From an uncultured bacterium (lineage in GTDB: Bacteria > Vulcanimicrobiota > CADAWZ01): a stretch of 39,429 nt of DNA. The stretch is from positions 1 through 39,429 of the forward strand of contig CADASF010000044.1 of assembly GCA_902790465.1 (NCBI GenBank). The letters run 5' to 3'. Of the stretch, positions 15,961 to 24,892 are shown one piece after another. How positions within the stretch are numbered: the stretch's first letter is position 1; every line of letters begins with the position of its first letter. Under the pieces are notes generated by a model. The model was not told where the DNA came from and did not search any database. It saw only the letters and a list, made by a program, of their open reading frames with translations. A program made the position numbers and the translations under genes.

Positions 15961-17292
15961 ATGAACGGTATTAGCGGATATAATCCTAATCTTTATATAC
16001 CAACAGATGAAATAAAAAATGATTTTGGTCAAGCTCAAGAAGCAAAGACAGATGAAGCAAAGCCACAACACAATGCACAAGCTAAAGATGAAGTACAGCT
16101 TGGCTCAAGCAAACAAGAAATGCCCGCTGCTGTAAAACCACACAAAAAATGGTTATTCATGAACTACATTGCAGCAGATTGTAACCTCACAAAATATCAG
16201 CTTGGCAATATTGACCAGCAAGAAAAAGTCGGATCAGATGAAAATACCCATGTCGTAGCTTATGTTGATGTTGGTAATCAATATCACAATTATGGCAACT
16301 GGAAAGATTGCAGATCATACTATGTAACAAAAGACAATACACCTGGCAAACTCAATTCAGAAGTTATTGATCAATTTGGAAAAACAGATATGTCAAAACC
16401 AGAAACATTGACAAAGTTTATCGTTGATGCAATGGGCAAATTCCCTGCAGACAATGTATGTCTCGTTCTCAATGATCATGGTGGCGGTTTCGTTGGTGCT
16501 ATGACAGATGACGGCTCAGGCAATGGAATTATGAGTACACCAAACCTCAAAAAAGCTCTTGCTGATGCAGAAGCAATCACAGGAAAGAAGATTGATGTTC
16601 TCGGTTTCGATGCTTGTCTTATGGCTGAAACAGAAGTTGCTTATGAATTAAAAGATCATGCAAACATCTATATGGCTTCTGAAGAATCAGAAATGGGACC
16701 AGGTTGGGATTACACCAGCATTTTAGGTGGAGCCAATATGGCAAAAGCTATTGAAAAATTGCAGGAAAAAGCAACAAACAGAATCAATGTAACACCAGAA
16801 GAATTTGCAAAAATCGTTATAGATGTAAATGAACATGATAATCACTACATTCCAACATTCTCTATAACAGATATGTCAAAAATGGATGGCGTAAAAGACG
16901 CATTCAATGAACTTGCAAAAACAATTCAAAATTCTGATGACAAGAAGAGTATTCAAAAAGCTATAAGAGAATCAGAAAATTATGGCGACGGTTACAAACC
17001 ATATGGTGATCTCAGAGATGCAGGTCAAATGATGGATAACCTCATTGCAAACGCTTCAGACAAGAAAATCGTTGCAGCAGCAAAGAAAGCAAAAGAAGCA
17101 TTAAATGCTGCTATTATCCACAACGAAGTAAACCCAAGCCAACACCCAGGTTCACAAGGTTTGACAATTTATGCTCCAATGAACAATCCAAGCAATTTAG
17201 GATATGGCTATAACAACCTCCAATTTGCAAAAGATACTCAGTGGGACGAAATGATAACTGGCAAACCAGCTCCAAAGGCAGAACAGGCATAG
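15961..17292 (+). CDS. Clostripain-family (C11) cysteine protease
   Basis: 443 residues. The C11 catalytic pair is visible: His173 in 'NDHGGGF' and Cys219 in 'GFDACLMAETEVAYEL'. Family members cleave after Arg or Lys and often self-process; several are secreted. The first ~58 residues are a charged, Gln/Ala/Lys-rich low-complexity extension with no hydrophobic signal, followed by 'KKWLFMNYIAADCNL', the usual first strand of the protease fold. So no Sec export is visible, which is odd for this family. Strong AGGAGGG 6 nt before the ATG. Stands alone between divergent and convergent neighbours with its own terminator. The phosphoesterase at 32600-33655 has a similar signal-less, low-complexity N-terminus. 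Confidence 0.88.
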   Translation: MNGISGYNPNLYIPTDEIKNDFGQAQEAKTDEAKPQHNAQAKDEVQLGSSKQEMPAAVKPHKKWLFMNYIAADCNLTKYQLGNIDQQEKVGSDENTHVVAYVDVGNQYHNYGNWKDCRSYYVTKDNTPGKLNSEVIDQFGKTDMSKPETLTKFIVDAMGKFPADNVCLVLNDHGGGFVGAMTDDGSGNGIMSTPNLKKALADAEAITGKKIDVLGFDACLMAETEVAYELKDHANIYMASEESEMGPGWDYTSILGGANMAKAIEKLQEKATNRINVTPEEFAKIVIDVNEHDNHYIPTFSITDMSKMDGVKDAFNELAKTIQNSDDKKSIQKAIRESENYGDGYKPYGDLRDAGQMMDNLIANASDKKIVAAAKKAKEALNAAIIHNEVNPSQHPGSQGLTIYAPMNNPSNLGYGYNNLQFAKDTQWDEMITGKPAPKAEQA

Positions 17293-17310
17293 TTAATTTT
17301 AAGTAAGTAA

Positions 17311-17347
17311 AAACAGGTGTGAAAAATCTTTCACACCTGTTTTTTTA
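17311..17347. terminator. Bidirectional terminator
   Basis: AAACAGGTGTGAAA (17311-17324) pairs perfectly with 17329-17342 around a 4-nt loop. A T-run follows on the plus strand and another T-rich stretch on the minus strand. It serves the convergent protease and zorB-like genes. Confidence 0.85.
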
Positions 17348-17366
17348 TTTGTTATTTGTTGTTAGT

Positions 17367-18140
17367 TTAGTGCTTTTCTTCGATTATTTTTTTCATTTCA
17401 TCGATCATTTCATCATCTCCAAGTCGAAATTTAATTTCAACACGCCTTGCATCTTTCTTTTCAACTTTACCAGTTTTTTCATTAGGTTTAGGAGGGACAA
17501 TAAAAGATCTTCCATTTGCTGTCAAAATTTTCTTTAACTTCTCAATTCTTTCCCTTTTCTTAAATCTAAATATCTTATTATTAGAATCAACACAAAATTT
17601 AGCAACAGACAAAGCTCTGTCTTGTGACAATTTTAAATTATATAGATAATTTTCATCTTCACTTCTTCCTGGCACTCCATCTTTATCAGTATGTCCTTCA
17701 ATAATTATTTCAGATATCTCATTCTCATACTCAAAAAGCCCTTCTAAATATTCACGCAAAATTGTTTCCAACCTACTTCTAACATCTTTTTTTAATTCTG
17801 ACTTATCTACATCAAAAAGAATATTTGATTCCAAGTTAAAAGCTCCACTTTCGTCAACTGTTATTCCTATATTTTTCTCTCGAAATCTCTTATTAAGTGC
17901 ATCTATTATATCAGCCTTTACGCCAATAATTTTTTTTAGTTTTTCCTCTTTTTCTTCACTTTTTTTCTTTGCATCTTGTAATTCTTTATTTTGATTAAAC
18001 AATTCTTTTTGACCATGTTCATATTTTACTAATGTAAAACTTATTATCAAAATAAAAACCAAAAACAAAGCAGCCATCATATCTGAATATGACATCCAAT
18101 AATTATGTTCTTCTTCATCTACTTTTTGTCTTCTAGCCAT
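17367..18140 (-). CDS. zorB: ZorB-like MotB/OmpA-family motor subunit
   Basis: 257 residues. Short cytoplasmic N-terminus, one membrane helix starting 'YWMSYSDMMAALFLVFILI'; Asp20 sits where MotB-type stators carry their ion-binding Asp. Then a coiled-coil linker (~45-85) and an OmpA-like peptidoglycan-binding domain with 'NILFDVDKSELK', 'IIIEGHTDKDG' and 'LSQDRALSVAKF'. It ends with a charged helix. In Zorya defence, ZorB pairs with ZorA in a 5:2 peptidoglycan-anchored ion-driven motor. Here it follows the ZorA-like gene by 17 nt. A flagellar MotB is unlikely as no flagellar gene is near. No zorC, zorD or zorE is seen, so the output partner is unknown. Confidence 0.8.
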   Translation of the reverse strand: MARRQKVDEEEHNYWMSYSDMMAALFLVFILIISFTLVKYEHGQKELFNQNKELQDAKKKSEEKEEKLKKIIGVKADIIDALNKRFREKNIGITVDESGAFNLESNILFDVDKSELKKDVRSRLETILREYLEGLFEYENEISEIIIEGHTDKDGVPGRSEDENYLYNLKLSQDRALSVAKFCVDSNNKIFRFKKRERIEKLKKILTANGRSFIVPPKPNEKTGKVEKKDARRVEIKFRLGDDEMIDEMKKIIEEKH

Positions 18141-18157
18141 AATAATTTTTCCTTAAA

Positions 18158-21100
18158 TTATTTTTCTTTTCCATCATTATTTTTAGGATTATTTGTTGAT
18201 GAATTTGACTCTTCACGCTGCTTTTTCCTCTCCAAATATAATTGGAATGGTGATTTTTTTAACCCCATATCTTTCTTGTCTGATTGATTTAACAATGATG
18301 ATTTTGATGATTCATCTTTCTTTTCTGCTTGCTTTGACAAAAGAGATGATTTCAATGATTCATCTTTCTCTACTTGCTTTGACAAAAGAGATGATTTCAA
18401 TGATTCATCTTTCTTCTCTACTTGCTTTGACAAAAGAGATGATTTCAATGATTCATCTTTCTTATCTGCTTGATTTAACAATGATGATTTTGATGATTCA
18501 TCTTTCTTTTCTGCTTGCTTTGCCAAAAGAGATGATTTTGATGATTCATCTTTCTTCTCTGCTGACTTTAACAAAAGAGATGATTTTGATGATTCATCTT
18601 TCTTCTCTGCTGACTTTAATAAAAGAGATGATTTTGATGATTCATCTTTCTTTGATTTAACAAGTTCTTCAAGAGCAGATATATTTTTATTTACATTTTC
18701 CAAATTACTATTTATACCATTCAAAGATTCTGTAAATTGCTCAAATATTTTTTTCAATGATTCAGATAAATTGTCTTTAAGTTCAATCGAAATAGCCTTA
18801 ATTTGTTTTGCAGCTTTTTCCATATCGTTTGAATTTAATTCTGAAAAATCTTTTATATTGTCAACTATATTCTGGAATGTTTCTTCTGTTTTTTTCAATG
18901 TTTGTTCTGAAATTTGCTTAATTTCTGTTGATGTTCTTTTTATCTCTTCTGAATTTGATGATGAAAAATCTTTTATATTTTCCATTATATCTTGGAATGT
19001 TTTATCTGCCTTTTCTATTACCTGAAGAGATGAATCTGTTACTTTTTGAATTTGCTGAGTTTGATTCTTTTCAGCATTAACAACTAAGCTATTCAAAAGA
19101 GCCACTGAAGAATCGGTAACTTTTTGAATTTCTCTAATTCTATTCTTTTCATCTGACTCTACTAAATTGTTTAAAATAGAAACAGAAGCATCAGTAACTT
19201 TTTGAATTTCTTGTTTTCTATTATTTTCATCTGTACGAGCAAAATCTTGTAAAGTATTAATCGAAGTATCTGTTATTTTCTTAAGTTCTTGTGTTGCTAA
19301 ATTATTCAAAAATTCTTTAGCTTCAATAATTTCATTTTTCTGAGTTTCTGTAGCTTCTATAAGAGTTGTTATAGATTTTGTTGACAACTCTTCTGATAAT
19401 TCAGAAACTCTTTGACTATACTTCTCACTTCTTTCTTCTATATTGTCCAAAAGATCGATTGTTGTTTTTGATATATTAGAAAATTGTTTTTTGTTTTCTT
19501 CAGCAATAGAATCTATTGTTGCCAAGGACTTATCCGAAAGTTTTCCTGATAATTCAGAAACTCTTTGATTATACTTCTCACTTTCTTCTACAATATTTTT
19601 CAACTGTTCAATCGTTGATGAGGATGTAGCTGACAAATCATTAGACAATTTAGATACCAGTAAAGCATATTCTTTACTGTTTTCTTCAACATTTTTAACC
19701 ACTTCATCTGTTTTATTTGAAATACGCTCAAATTGTACATTATTCTGTTTAGCTATAGAATCCAATGTTGATGAGGATGTAGCTGACAATTTATTAGACA
19801 AATCAGATACTTTTTGAGCATATTCTTTACTGTTTTCTTCAATATTTTTCATCACTTCTTCTGCTCTATTTGAAATACGCTCAAATTGTGCATTGTTCTG
19901 TTTAGCCATAGAATCTATTGTTGTAGATGATGTGGCTGACAATTTATTAGACAAATCAGATACATTTTGAGCATATTCTTTACTGTTTTCTTCAACATTT
20001 TTCATCACTTCTTCTGCTCTATTTGAAATACGCTCAAATTGTACATTATTCTGTTTAGCTATAGAATCCAATGTTGTTGACGATGTAGCTGACAATTTAT
20101 TAGACAAATCAGATACTTTTTGAGCATATTCTTTACTGTTTTCTTCAACATTTTTCATCACTTCTTCTACTCTATTTGAAATACGCTCAAATTGTGCATT
20201 ATTCTGTTTAGCCATAGAATCTATTGTTAAAGATGATGTGGCTGACAATTTATTAGACAAATCGGATACATTTTGAGCATATTCTTCTGATGTCTCTGAC
20301 AATTTATCTGACAAATCAGATACTTTTTGAGCATATTCTTTTGATTTATCAAGAACTTGTTTAATAGATTCATTTATAGTCTCATTCAATGAAGAAAATA
20401 CCTTTATATTTTCAACTATCTTTTCTGTAAAATCTTTTGATGCCACAGAAATATTATCACCATATTTAATTAGATTCTTTATTTGATTTTGTAACTCAAT
20501 ATTACATATATTTTGTTCTTTCAACTGCACAATAATAGGATTTATATTTTCATTTATATTATTTTGTAAAGTCTCGACTTCACTCATATAATTAGAAAAT
20601 TCCTTTATTGTATTTCCAGAGTATTCGTTTATTTGATTGATATCATCTGTTGTTTTCTTAAATTGTTCTAACATTCTAAGTATTGAATCATTGTTCTCTT
20701 TTTGGAATTCTAATATACCTCTTATTTTATTTCCTAACTCAGCAAAATTATTGCCAAGAGAAATATTCATCTGTTTTACAAATTCATCAACAATATTTGA
20801 CAAATAACGCATCTGGTTCTCATTAAAATTATTACTCAAATTCTCTAATGTTTGATTCATATTGTCAAGAGAAGGTTTAAATATAAATTTTAATTCATTT
20901 CCTATATTTTTACCAAGATCACCTATTTTTTCTTCAATATTTTTATCTATTAAATAAAGTGTATCATCCAAATTGTTACCAAAGGTATCAATTTTATTTC
21001 CAATATTTTTATCAAAATTAGATTGCCCAACAATCAATTGTGTCAAATTGCCATTTATTGTTGTCAAATTCTTTTCTACTGTATATTTCAAGGCATCTTG

Positions 21101-22279
21101 AACATGTGTAGATATGGTTGTGATATGATTTCCTATAATTTCATATGATGCACTAAGACCTTCTTTTATTCTTAACGACATATCTGTGTTTAGTTTCCCT
21201 ACTGAACCAACAACAGCATCAAATTTTCTTCCAATATTTTGTTCTAAAATATCCTGTTTTTCAAGTAATTCAATTAAATTGCCATTTATACTTATCAATT
21301 TAGGTTCTATAGTATGTTCCAAGGCATCTTTAACAGGTATAGATATTTCTTGAATATGATTTTTTATAATTTCAGAGGATGAATTAAGTCCCTCTCTTAT
21401 TCGTAACGACATATCTGTGTTTAGTTTCTCTACTGCATCAATAAGAGTTCCTATTTTGTCAACAACAGATTTTGATAAGTTATTTATAACATTATCAGAC
21501 AAAGTTTCTATCGCAACAAGAAAATTCTTCTGATTATTACTTTCTGAATCATCATAATGTGAAAGAAATTCATCCAAAGCAGAATAAGATTCTCCAAAAA
21601 TTCCCTTTAAAATCCAATTAAAAGTAAGAGAAAATACCATTCCATATATCGAAGTATGAAATGCTATTTTAATTCCATTCATAAGTGGTTTTACACTTTC
21701 ATCTATTGCTTTAGCAGAATCAAGACTAAATGATTGCAAAGCAAAAGTCAAACCAATAAATGTTCCCAAAATTCCAAGACCTATCATAACTCCTGGAATT
21801 AGATTTAACAAATTTTTATTTGCTATTGAATCAATAAATTCTTTATTTATATAATCATGTATATTACAAGTATACTCATTTTTCAAACCAGCTCTTAAAT
21901 TATTTTTATCATCTTTATATTTTTTAAATACTTTTTTCAGTTCTTCGTTTGAAAAATCTATATTGTTAGGGTCATTGTTATTATTAAAATCATTTATTAA
22001 AGATTTTAATTTTTTAAACTTTGAACAAGAATAAACAAAACACAATGCTGCTAAAAAAAATAAAAAACTATTAATTATATAAGTAGGTACATCAAAACAA
22101 AAATTAGTATTTTCAATATAGGTCTCTATCTTACAATCTTTAATAGTTTTAAAATATGTCTCCAATCCCAAAGATAAAGCAACTTCTAATAAGATAATCC
22201 AAATACCAAATAAAATCATCCAATGAGACTTAAAAAACTCAATACTTATAAAATCACTAAACCAATCTTTTTTTTCCAT
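18158..22279 (-). CDS. zorA: ZorA-like MotA/TolQ/ExbB-family protein with giant coiled-coil tail
   Basis: ATG at 22279 (1373 residues) is preferred: GAGG lies upstream, whereas the in-frame ATG at 22306 sits at the predicted transcription start. In the longer numbering, membrane helices are at ~27-47, 74-95, 168-191 and 212-234. The third contains the family motif P-G-x-x-x-G-L-G-I-L-G-T-F-I-G-L, very like ZorA. The rest, over 1100 residues, is predicted coiled coil. It includes five ~51-residue repeats (A-Q-K-V-S-D-L-S-N-K-L-S-A-T-S-S...) and ends in eight 15-16-residue K-K-D-E-S-S-K-S-S-L-L repeats plus a basic tail. ZorA tails project into the cytoplasm and relay motor activation; known ones are much shorter. 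First gene of the ZorAB-like operon, under the intact palindromic promoter 22315-22347. Confidence 0.82.
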   Translation of the reverse strand: MEKKDWFSDFISIEFFKSHWMILFGIWIILLEVALSLGLETYFKTIKDCKIETYIENTNFCFDVPTYIINSFLFFLAALCFVYSCSKFKKLKSLINDFNNNNDPNNIDFSNEELKKVFKKYKDDKNNLRAGLKNEYTCNIHDYINKEFIDSIANKNLLNLIPGVMIGLGILGTFIGLTFALQSFSLDSAKAIDESVKPLMNGIKIAFHTSIYGMVFSLTFNWILKGIFGESYSALDEFLSHYDDSESNNQKNFLVAIETLSDNVINNLSKSVVDKIGTLIDAVEKLNTDMSLRIREGLNSSSEIIKNHIQEISIPVKDALEHTIEPKLISINGNLIELLEKQDILEQNIGRKFDAVVGSVGKLNTDMSLRIKEGLSASYEIIGNHITTISTHVQDALKYTVEKNLTTINGNLTQLIVGQSNFDKNIGNKIDTFGNNLDDTLYLIDKNIEEKIGDLGKNIGNELKFIFKPSLDNMNQTLENLSNNFNENQMRYLSNIVDEFVKQMNISLGNNFAELGNKIRGILEFQKENNDSILRMLEQFKKTTDDINQINEYSGNTIKEFSNYMSEVETLQNNINENINPIIVQLKEQNICNIELQNQIKNLIKYGDNISVASKDFTEKIVENIKVFSSLNETINESIKQVLDKSKEYAQKVSDLSDKLSETSEEYAQNVSDLSNKLSATSSLTIDSMAKQNNAQFERISNRVEEVMKNVEENSKEYAQKVSDLSNKLSATSSTTLDSIAKQNNVQFERISNRAEEVMKNVEENSKEYAQNVSDLSNKLSATSSTTIDSMAKQNNAQFERISNRAEEVMKNIEENSKEYAQKVSDLSNKLSATSSSTLDSIAKQNNVQFERISNKTDEVVKNVEENSKEYALLVSKLSNDLSATSSSTIEQLKNIVEESEKYNQRVSELSGKLSDKSLATIDSIAEENKKQFSNISKTTIDLLDNIEERSEKYSQRVSELSEELSTKSITTLIEATETQKNEIIEAKEFLNNLATQELKKITDTSINTLQDFARTDENNRKQEIQKVTDASVSILNNLVESDEKNRIREIQKVTDSSVALLNSLVVNAEKNQTQQIQKVTDSSLQVIEKADKTFQDIMENIKDFSSSNSEEIKRTSTEIKQISEQTLKKTEETFQNIVDNIKDFSELNSNDMEKAAKQIKAISIELKDNLSESLKKIFEQFTESLNGINSNLENVNKNISALEELVKSKKDESSKSSLLLKSAEKKDESSKSSLLLKSAEKKDESSKSSLLAKQAEKKDESSKSSLLNQADKKDESLKSSLLSKQVEKKDESLKSSLLSKQVEKDESLKSSLLSKQAEKKDESSKSSLLNQSDKKDMGLKKSPFQLYLERKKQREESNSSTNNPKNNDGKEK
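18274..18660 (-). repeat. In-frame 45-48-bp tandem repeats, K-K-D-E-S-S-K-S-S-L-L
   Basis: Eight copies of a 15-16-residue unit near the C-terminus of the ZorA-like protein. Variants (L-L-K-S-A-E, S-K-Q-V-E, N-Q-A-D) are arranged in small blocks, so copies have been duplicated in groups. Units are Lys/Ser-rich with alternating charge. Confidence 0.85.
19620..20345 (-). repeat. 153-bp in-frame tandem repeats in the ZorA-like tail
   Basis: A conserved segment (for example 'tttactgttttcttcaa') recurs at about 19673, 19826, 19979 and 20132, exactly 153 bp (51 codons) apart. Neighbouring units alternate between two subtypes (T-I-D-S-M-A-K-Q-N-N-A and T-L-D-S-I-A-K-Q-N-N-V), so the duplicated block was probably two units long. 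Confidence 0.85.
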
Positions 22280-22314
22280 AAAATTGCCAACCTCAAAAAA
22301 TAACATTAACTAGT

Positions 22315-22347
22315 ATTATAACATAATATAAATGACAAAGTCTGTCA
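22315..22347 (-). promoter_or_regulatory. Palindrome-bearing promoter, copy C, of the ZorAB-like operon
   Basis: TGACA-N5-TGTCA at 22333-22347, a 12-nt gap, then minus-strand TATAAT (22320-22315) preceded by TGT (extended -10). Same geometry as copies A and B, linking the motor operon to the Sel1 and lipoprotein operons. Confidence 0.7.
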
Positions 22348-22369
22348 TTTTAAAAAAATTTTCAAATAA

Positions 22370-22409
22370 AAAAATAAAAAAAATTGCCATACTGCTTGAA
22401 AGCAATATG
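22370..22409 (-). terminator. Terminator of the subtilase-to-Clp operon
   Basis: CATACTGCTT (22388-22397) pairs with AAGCAATATG (22400-22409), 10 bp with one wobble and a 2-nt turn. On the minus strand it is followed by an eight-T run and then more T. Confidence 0.8.
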
Positions 22410-22441
22410 ACAAATTTATATTTTTTCCCAAAAACAACTTT

Positions 22442-24868
22442 CTATCTCATCGCTGTTCCGTCCGCATTTTTTGCAAAAGCTGTAGAATCTTCCACTCCGC
22501 CTTTTATTTCTTCCTCAGAAAATTCAATCCTTGTTCCATTAAGCGAAGCTCGTAATGTAATTCCTGATGGTATATCACCTTCGACAATCTTTTTAGAAAC
22601 AGGGATAATAAGTGTATCCTCTATTATCCTTTTCATATTTCTAACACCAAATCTCTCATCATAACTTTGAGCACATAATGCTTTTATAACATCGTCCTCA
22701 ATTATCATTCCAATATTATTTTTCTTTATTTTCTCACAGAGATTGTCTGTAATCATCCTACAGATTTTATATATGTCTTCTTCTTTTAGTTTGTTAAACA
22801 AAACGACATCATCAATTCTGTTTATAAATTCCATAGAAAATCTTGATTTTAGAGCATTTATCAAATGAGCCCTTCTATCTTCATTATCTTCTTCAGAATA
22901 AGTTGCAAGATTTGCCCCAATATTAGATGTCATAATGATAAGAGTATTTCTAAAATCAACAGATTGACCTTTTCCATCTGTCAATCTACCTGCATCAAAT
23001 ACTTGAAGAAATATATTAAAAATCTTTTCATGAGCTTTTTCGAATTCATCAAGCAAAATAACACAATTTGGATTTCTCTTTACTGCCCCTGTAAGTTGAC
23101 CTTCATCGGCATATCCAACATATCCTGGAGGAGCTCCAATCAATCTTGCCACTTCATGTGGCTGTGAATACTCTGACATATCAAATCTAAACAATTTATC
23201 TTCAGAACCAAAGATCTCACTTGCAATAATCTTTGCAAGTTCTGTTTTTCCGACACCAGTAGGTCCAGCAAAAAAGAAAACTCCAAGTGGTCTTCTGTCA
23301 TTATTTAGTCCAGCCATAAACAGCCTAATCCTATCACAGACTTTTTCTATTGCATTATCTTGACCTATTATCTTCTTTTTCAATATATCATTCATAGATT
23401 TTAAAGCAACATTTTTTCGCCTTACATTATCTATTGAAATTCCTGCCTGTTTAGCAACTGCTTTTTCGACATATTCAATAGACAATGTCTTTACATTGTC
23501 CATGGCTGACATAGCACAAGCCTCATCTAAAAGCAAAAATGCTTTTGAAGGAAAATAAGAATTTTTGATAAATTCGTCTGCCAACCTAATAGATTTATTA
23601 ATAATAGGAACAGGGATATCTATATTATAATGTGAAGCTAAAGTCTCATTTTCGGCTTTTAATATTTCTACTGTAGTGTCAATATCTAGTTCCTTCAAAT
23701 CAATTTTTTCACAACATACAGATAAAATAGGATCTTTGACATAAACTTTTTCATAAGCCTCAGGAGTAGTTATCATTATTGTTCTTATTTTCTGCTCCTC
23801 AATCAGTTGCTTGATATCATTCAAAACAGACATTACTCCCCAAGTAACCCTGTCTTCTATAGCAATTTCCATTACTGAATCAAAAACAATTATATTGCCA
23901 GGGAACATTGCATTTTTTAGAAAATCCTTAAATTTCTGACCATTATCTTTTGAATCACCAAAAATTTGAAAAATTTTATTTCTCGTAATCTCTATAACAC
24001 GAGAATTTTTTATCATAGGAGATGCTTCTGAACGAATATAAGAAACAACGCCTTCAACTAAAGCTGTACGCCCTGTTCCTCTCTCTCCTACGATTACAGG
24101 ATGATTAGTCTTTGTCTTCATCAAACAAAGATTTATATTTGCAATTTCCTTATCTCTGCCTTGTATCTTTTTTAATTTTCCTGTCAATGACAACATGGAA
24201 AGATCTCTTGTAAAAAATTGAATTTGATTACCTACTTCATTAATCTTGCCAAGAGTATTTAATGAATTTCCAGTATTCATAACAGGAGATATAACACCTT
24301 GAAGAGCAGGATTATACAAAGGAATATAGTTTAATGGTCTTGTTGTTTGAGCTTTTTCAATATTATTAGGTTCAACTTTTTTTAGCTCAGATGTCAAATC
24401 AGATGAAGAATTTACTTCTTGTTCAAAATCTATATCAACATCACCATATTTTTTATTTATATTTCTTTTAAATGATTTTATATCAGGAATTCTAACACTA
24501 ATAATTCTAACTGCTGTGCTAAGTCCAGAATTTAAAAGAGCAGTTATCAAATTTTCTTCTTCAATTTCTTTAAGTTTTAATTTTTCTGCATATCCATTAG
24601 CAAGCTCAAAAATCTTTTGTAATCTCTTTGTCTGAGGTCCTTTACCTTTAGCTAATCCCTTGTAATCCTCCATTGATGATTCAAGTCTCCTACTTATATC
24701 ATCAATATCAACAGACATTTCAGACAATGTATTAAAAAGCAATCCTTCTTCATAGATCATCGCCCAAAGAATATGTTCTGCCCCAAGAAAACCATTTTCA
24801 TATTCGCCTGAAATTTGATAAGCCCTATCAATACACTTTTTTATAAAATCACAATATGGAATAGACAT
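22442..24868 (-). CDS. Clp/Hsp100 AAA+ ATPase with degenerate first ATPase domain
   Basis: 808 residues. Clp N-domain repeats at ~1-135. First AAA domain ~235-400 keeps the fold but its motifs are damaged. Walker A reads G-E-R-G-T-G-R-T, with Arg267 in place of Lys. Walker B ends F-D-S, with Ser331 in place of Glu. The usual E-R-R-F arginine-finger stretch is replaced by I-L-S-V-C-C-E. The second AAA domain is intact: G-P-T-G-V-G-K-T (535-542), L-L-D-E (605-608), 'MTSNIG', and the Clp C-terminal domain. I see no I/L/V-G-F loop for ClpP binding, so it is likely a ClpB/ClpV-type remodeller rather than a ClpP partner. Last gene of the run from 29541. Target unknown. Confidence 0.87.
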   Translation of the reverse strand: MSIPYCDFIKKCIDRAYQISGEYENGFLGAEHILWAMIYEEGLLFNTLSEMSVDIDDISRRLESSMEDYKGLAKGKGPQTKRLQKIFELANGYAEKLKLKEIEEENLITALLNSGLSTAVRIISVRIPDIKSFKRNINKKYGDVDIDFEQEVNSSSDLTSELKKVEPNNIEKAQTTRPLNYIPLYNPALQGVISPVMNTGNSLNTLGKINEVGNQIQFFTRDLSMLSLTGKLKKIQGRDKEIANINLCLMKTKTNHPVIVGERGTGRTALVEGVVSYIRSEASPMIKNSRVIEITRNKIFQIFGDSKDNGQKFKDFLKNAMFPGNIIVFDSVMEIAIEDRVTWGVMSVLNDIKQLIEEQKIRTIMITTPEAYEKVYVKDPILSVCCEKIDLKELDIDTTVEILKAENETLASHYNIDIPVPIINKSIRLADEFIKNSYFPSKAFLLLDEACAMSAMDNVKTLSIEYVEKAVAKQAGISIDNVRRKNVALKSMNDILKKKIIGQDNAIEKVCDRIRLFMAGLNNDRRPLGVFFFAGPTGVGKTELAKIIASEIFGSEDKLFRFDMSEYSQPHEVARLIGAPPGYVGYADEGQLTGAVKRNPNCVILLDEFEKAHEKIFNIFLQVFDAGRLTDGKGQSVDFRNTLIIMTSNIGANLATYSEEDNEDRRAHLINALKSRFSMEFINRIDDVVLFNKLKEEDIYKICRMITDNLCEKIKKNNIGMIIEDDVIKALCAQSYDERFGVRNMKRIIEDTLIIPVSKKIVEGDIPSGITLRASLNGTRIEFSEEEIKGGVEDSTAFAKNADGTAMR

Positions 24869-24892
24869 CTTTAAACTATAACCTCATATTTT

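Noticed and set aside
18274-18660. CRISPR-like array of ~45-bp repeats
   Set aside because: Repeats are contiguous, in frame and without unique spacers; they encode a repetitive protein tail and no cas gene is near.
17367-22279. Flagellar motor genes motA/motB
   Set aside because: No flagellar or chemotaxis gene is in the window, and the MotA-like protein carries a tail of over 1100 residues, which flagellar stators lack.
22442-24868. ClpV of a type VI secretion system
   Set aside because: None of the other type VI components (sheath, tube, baseplate, membrane complex) is in the window.
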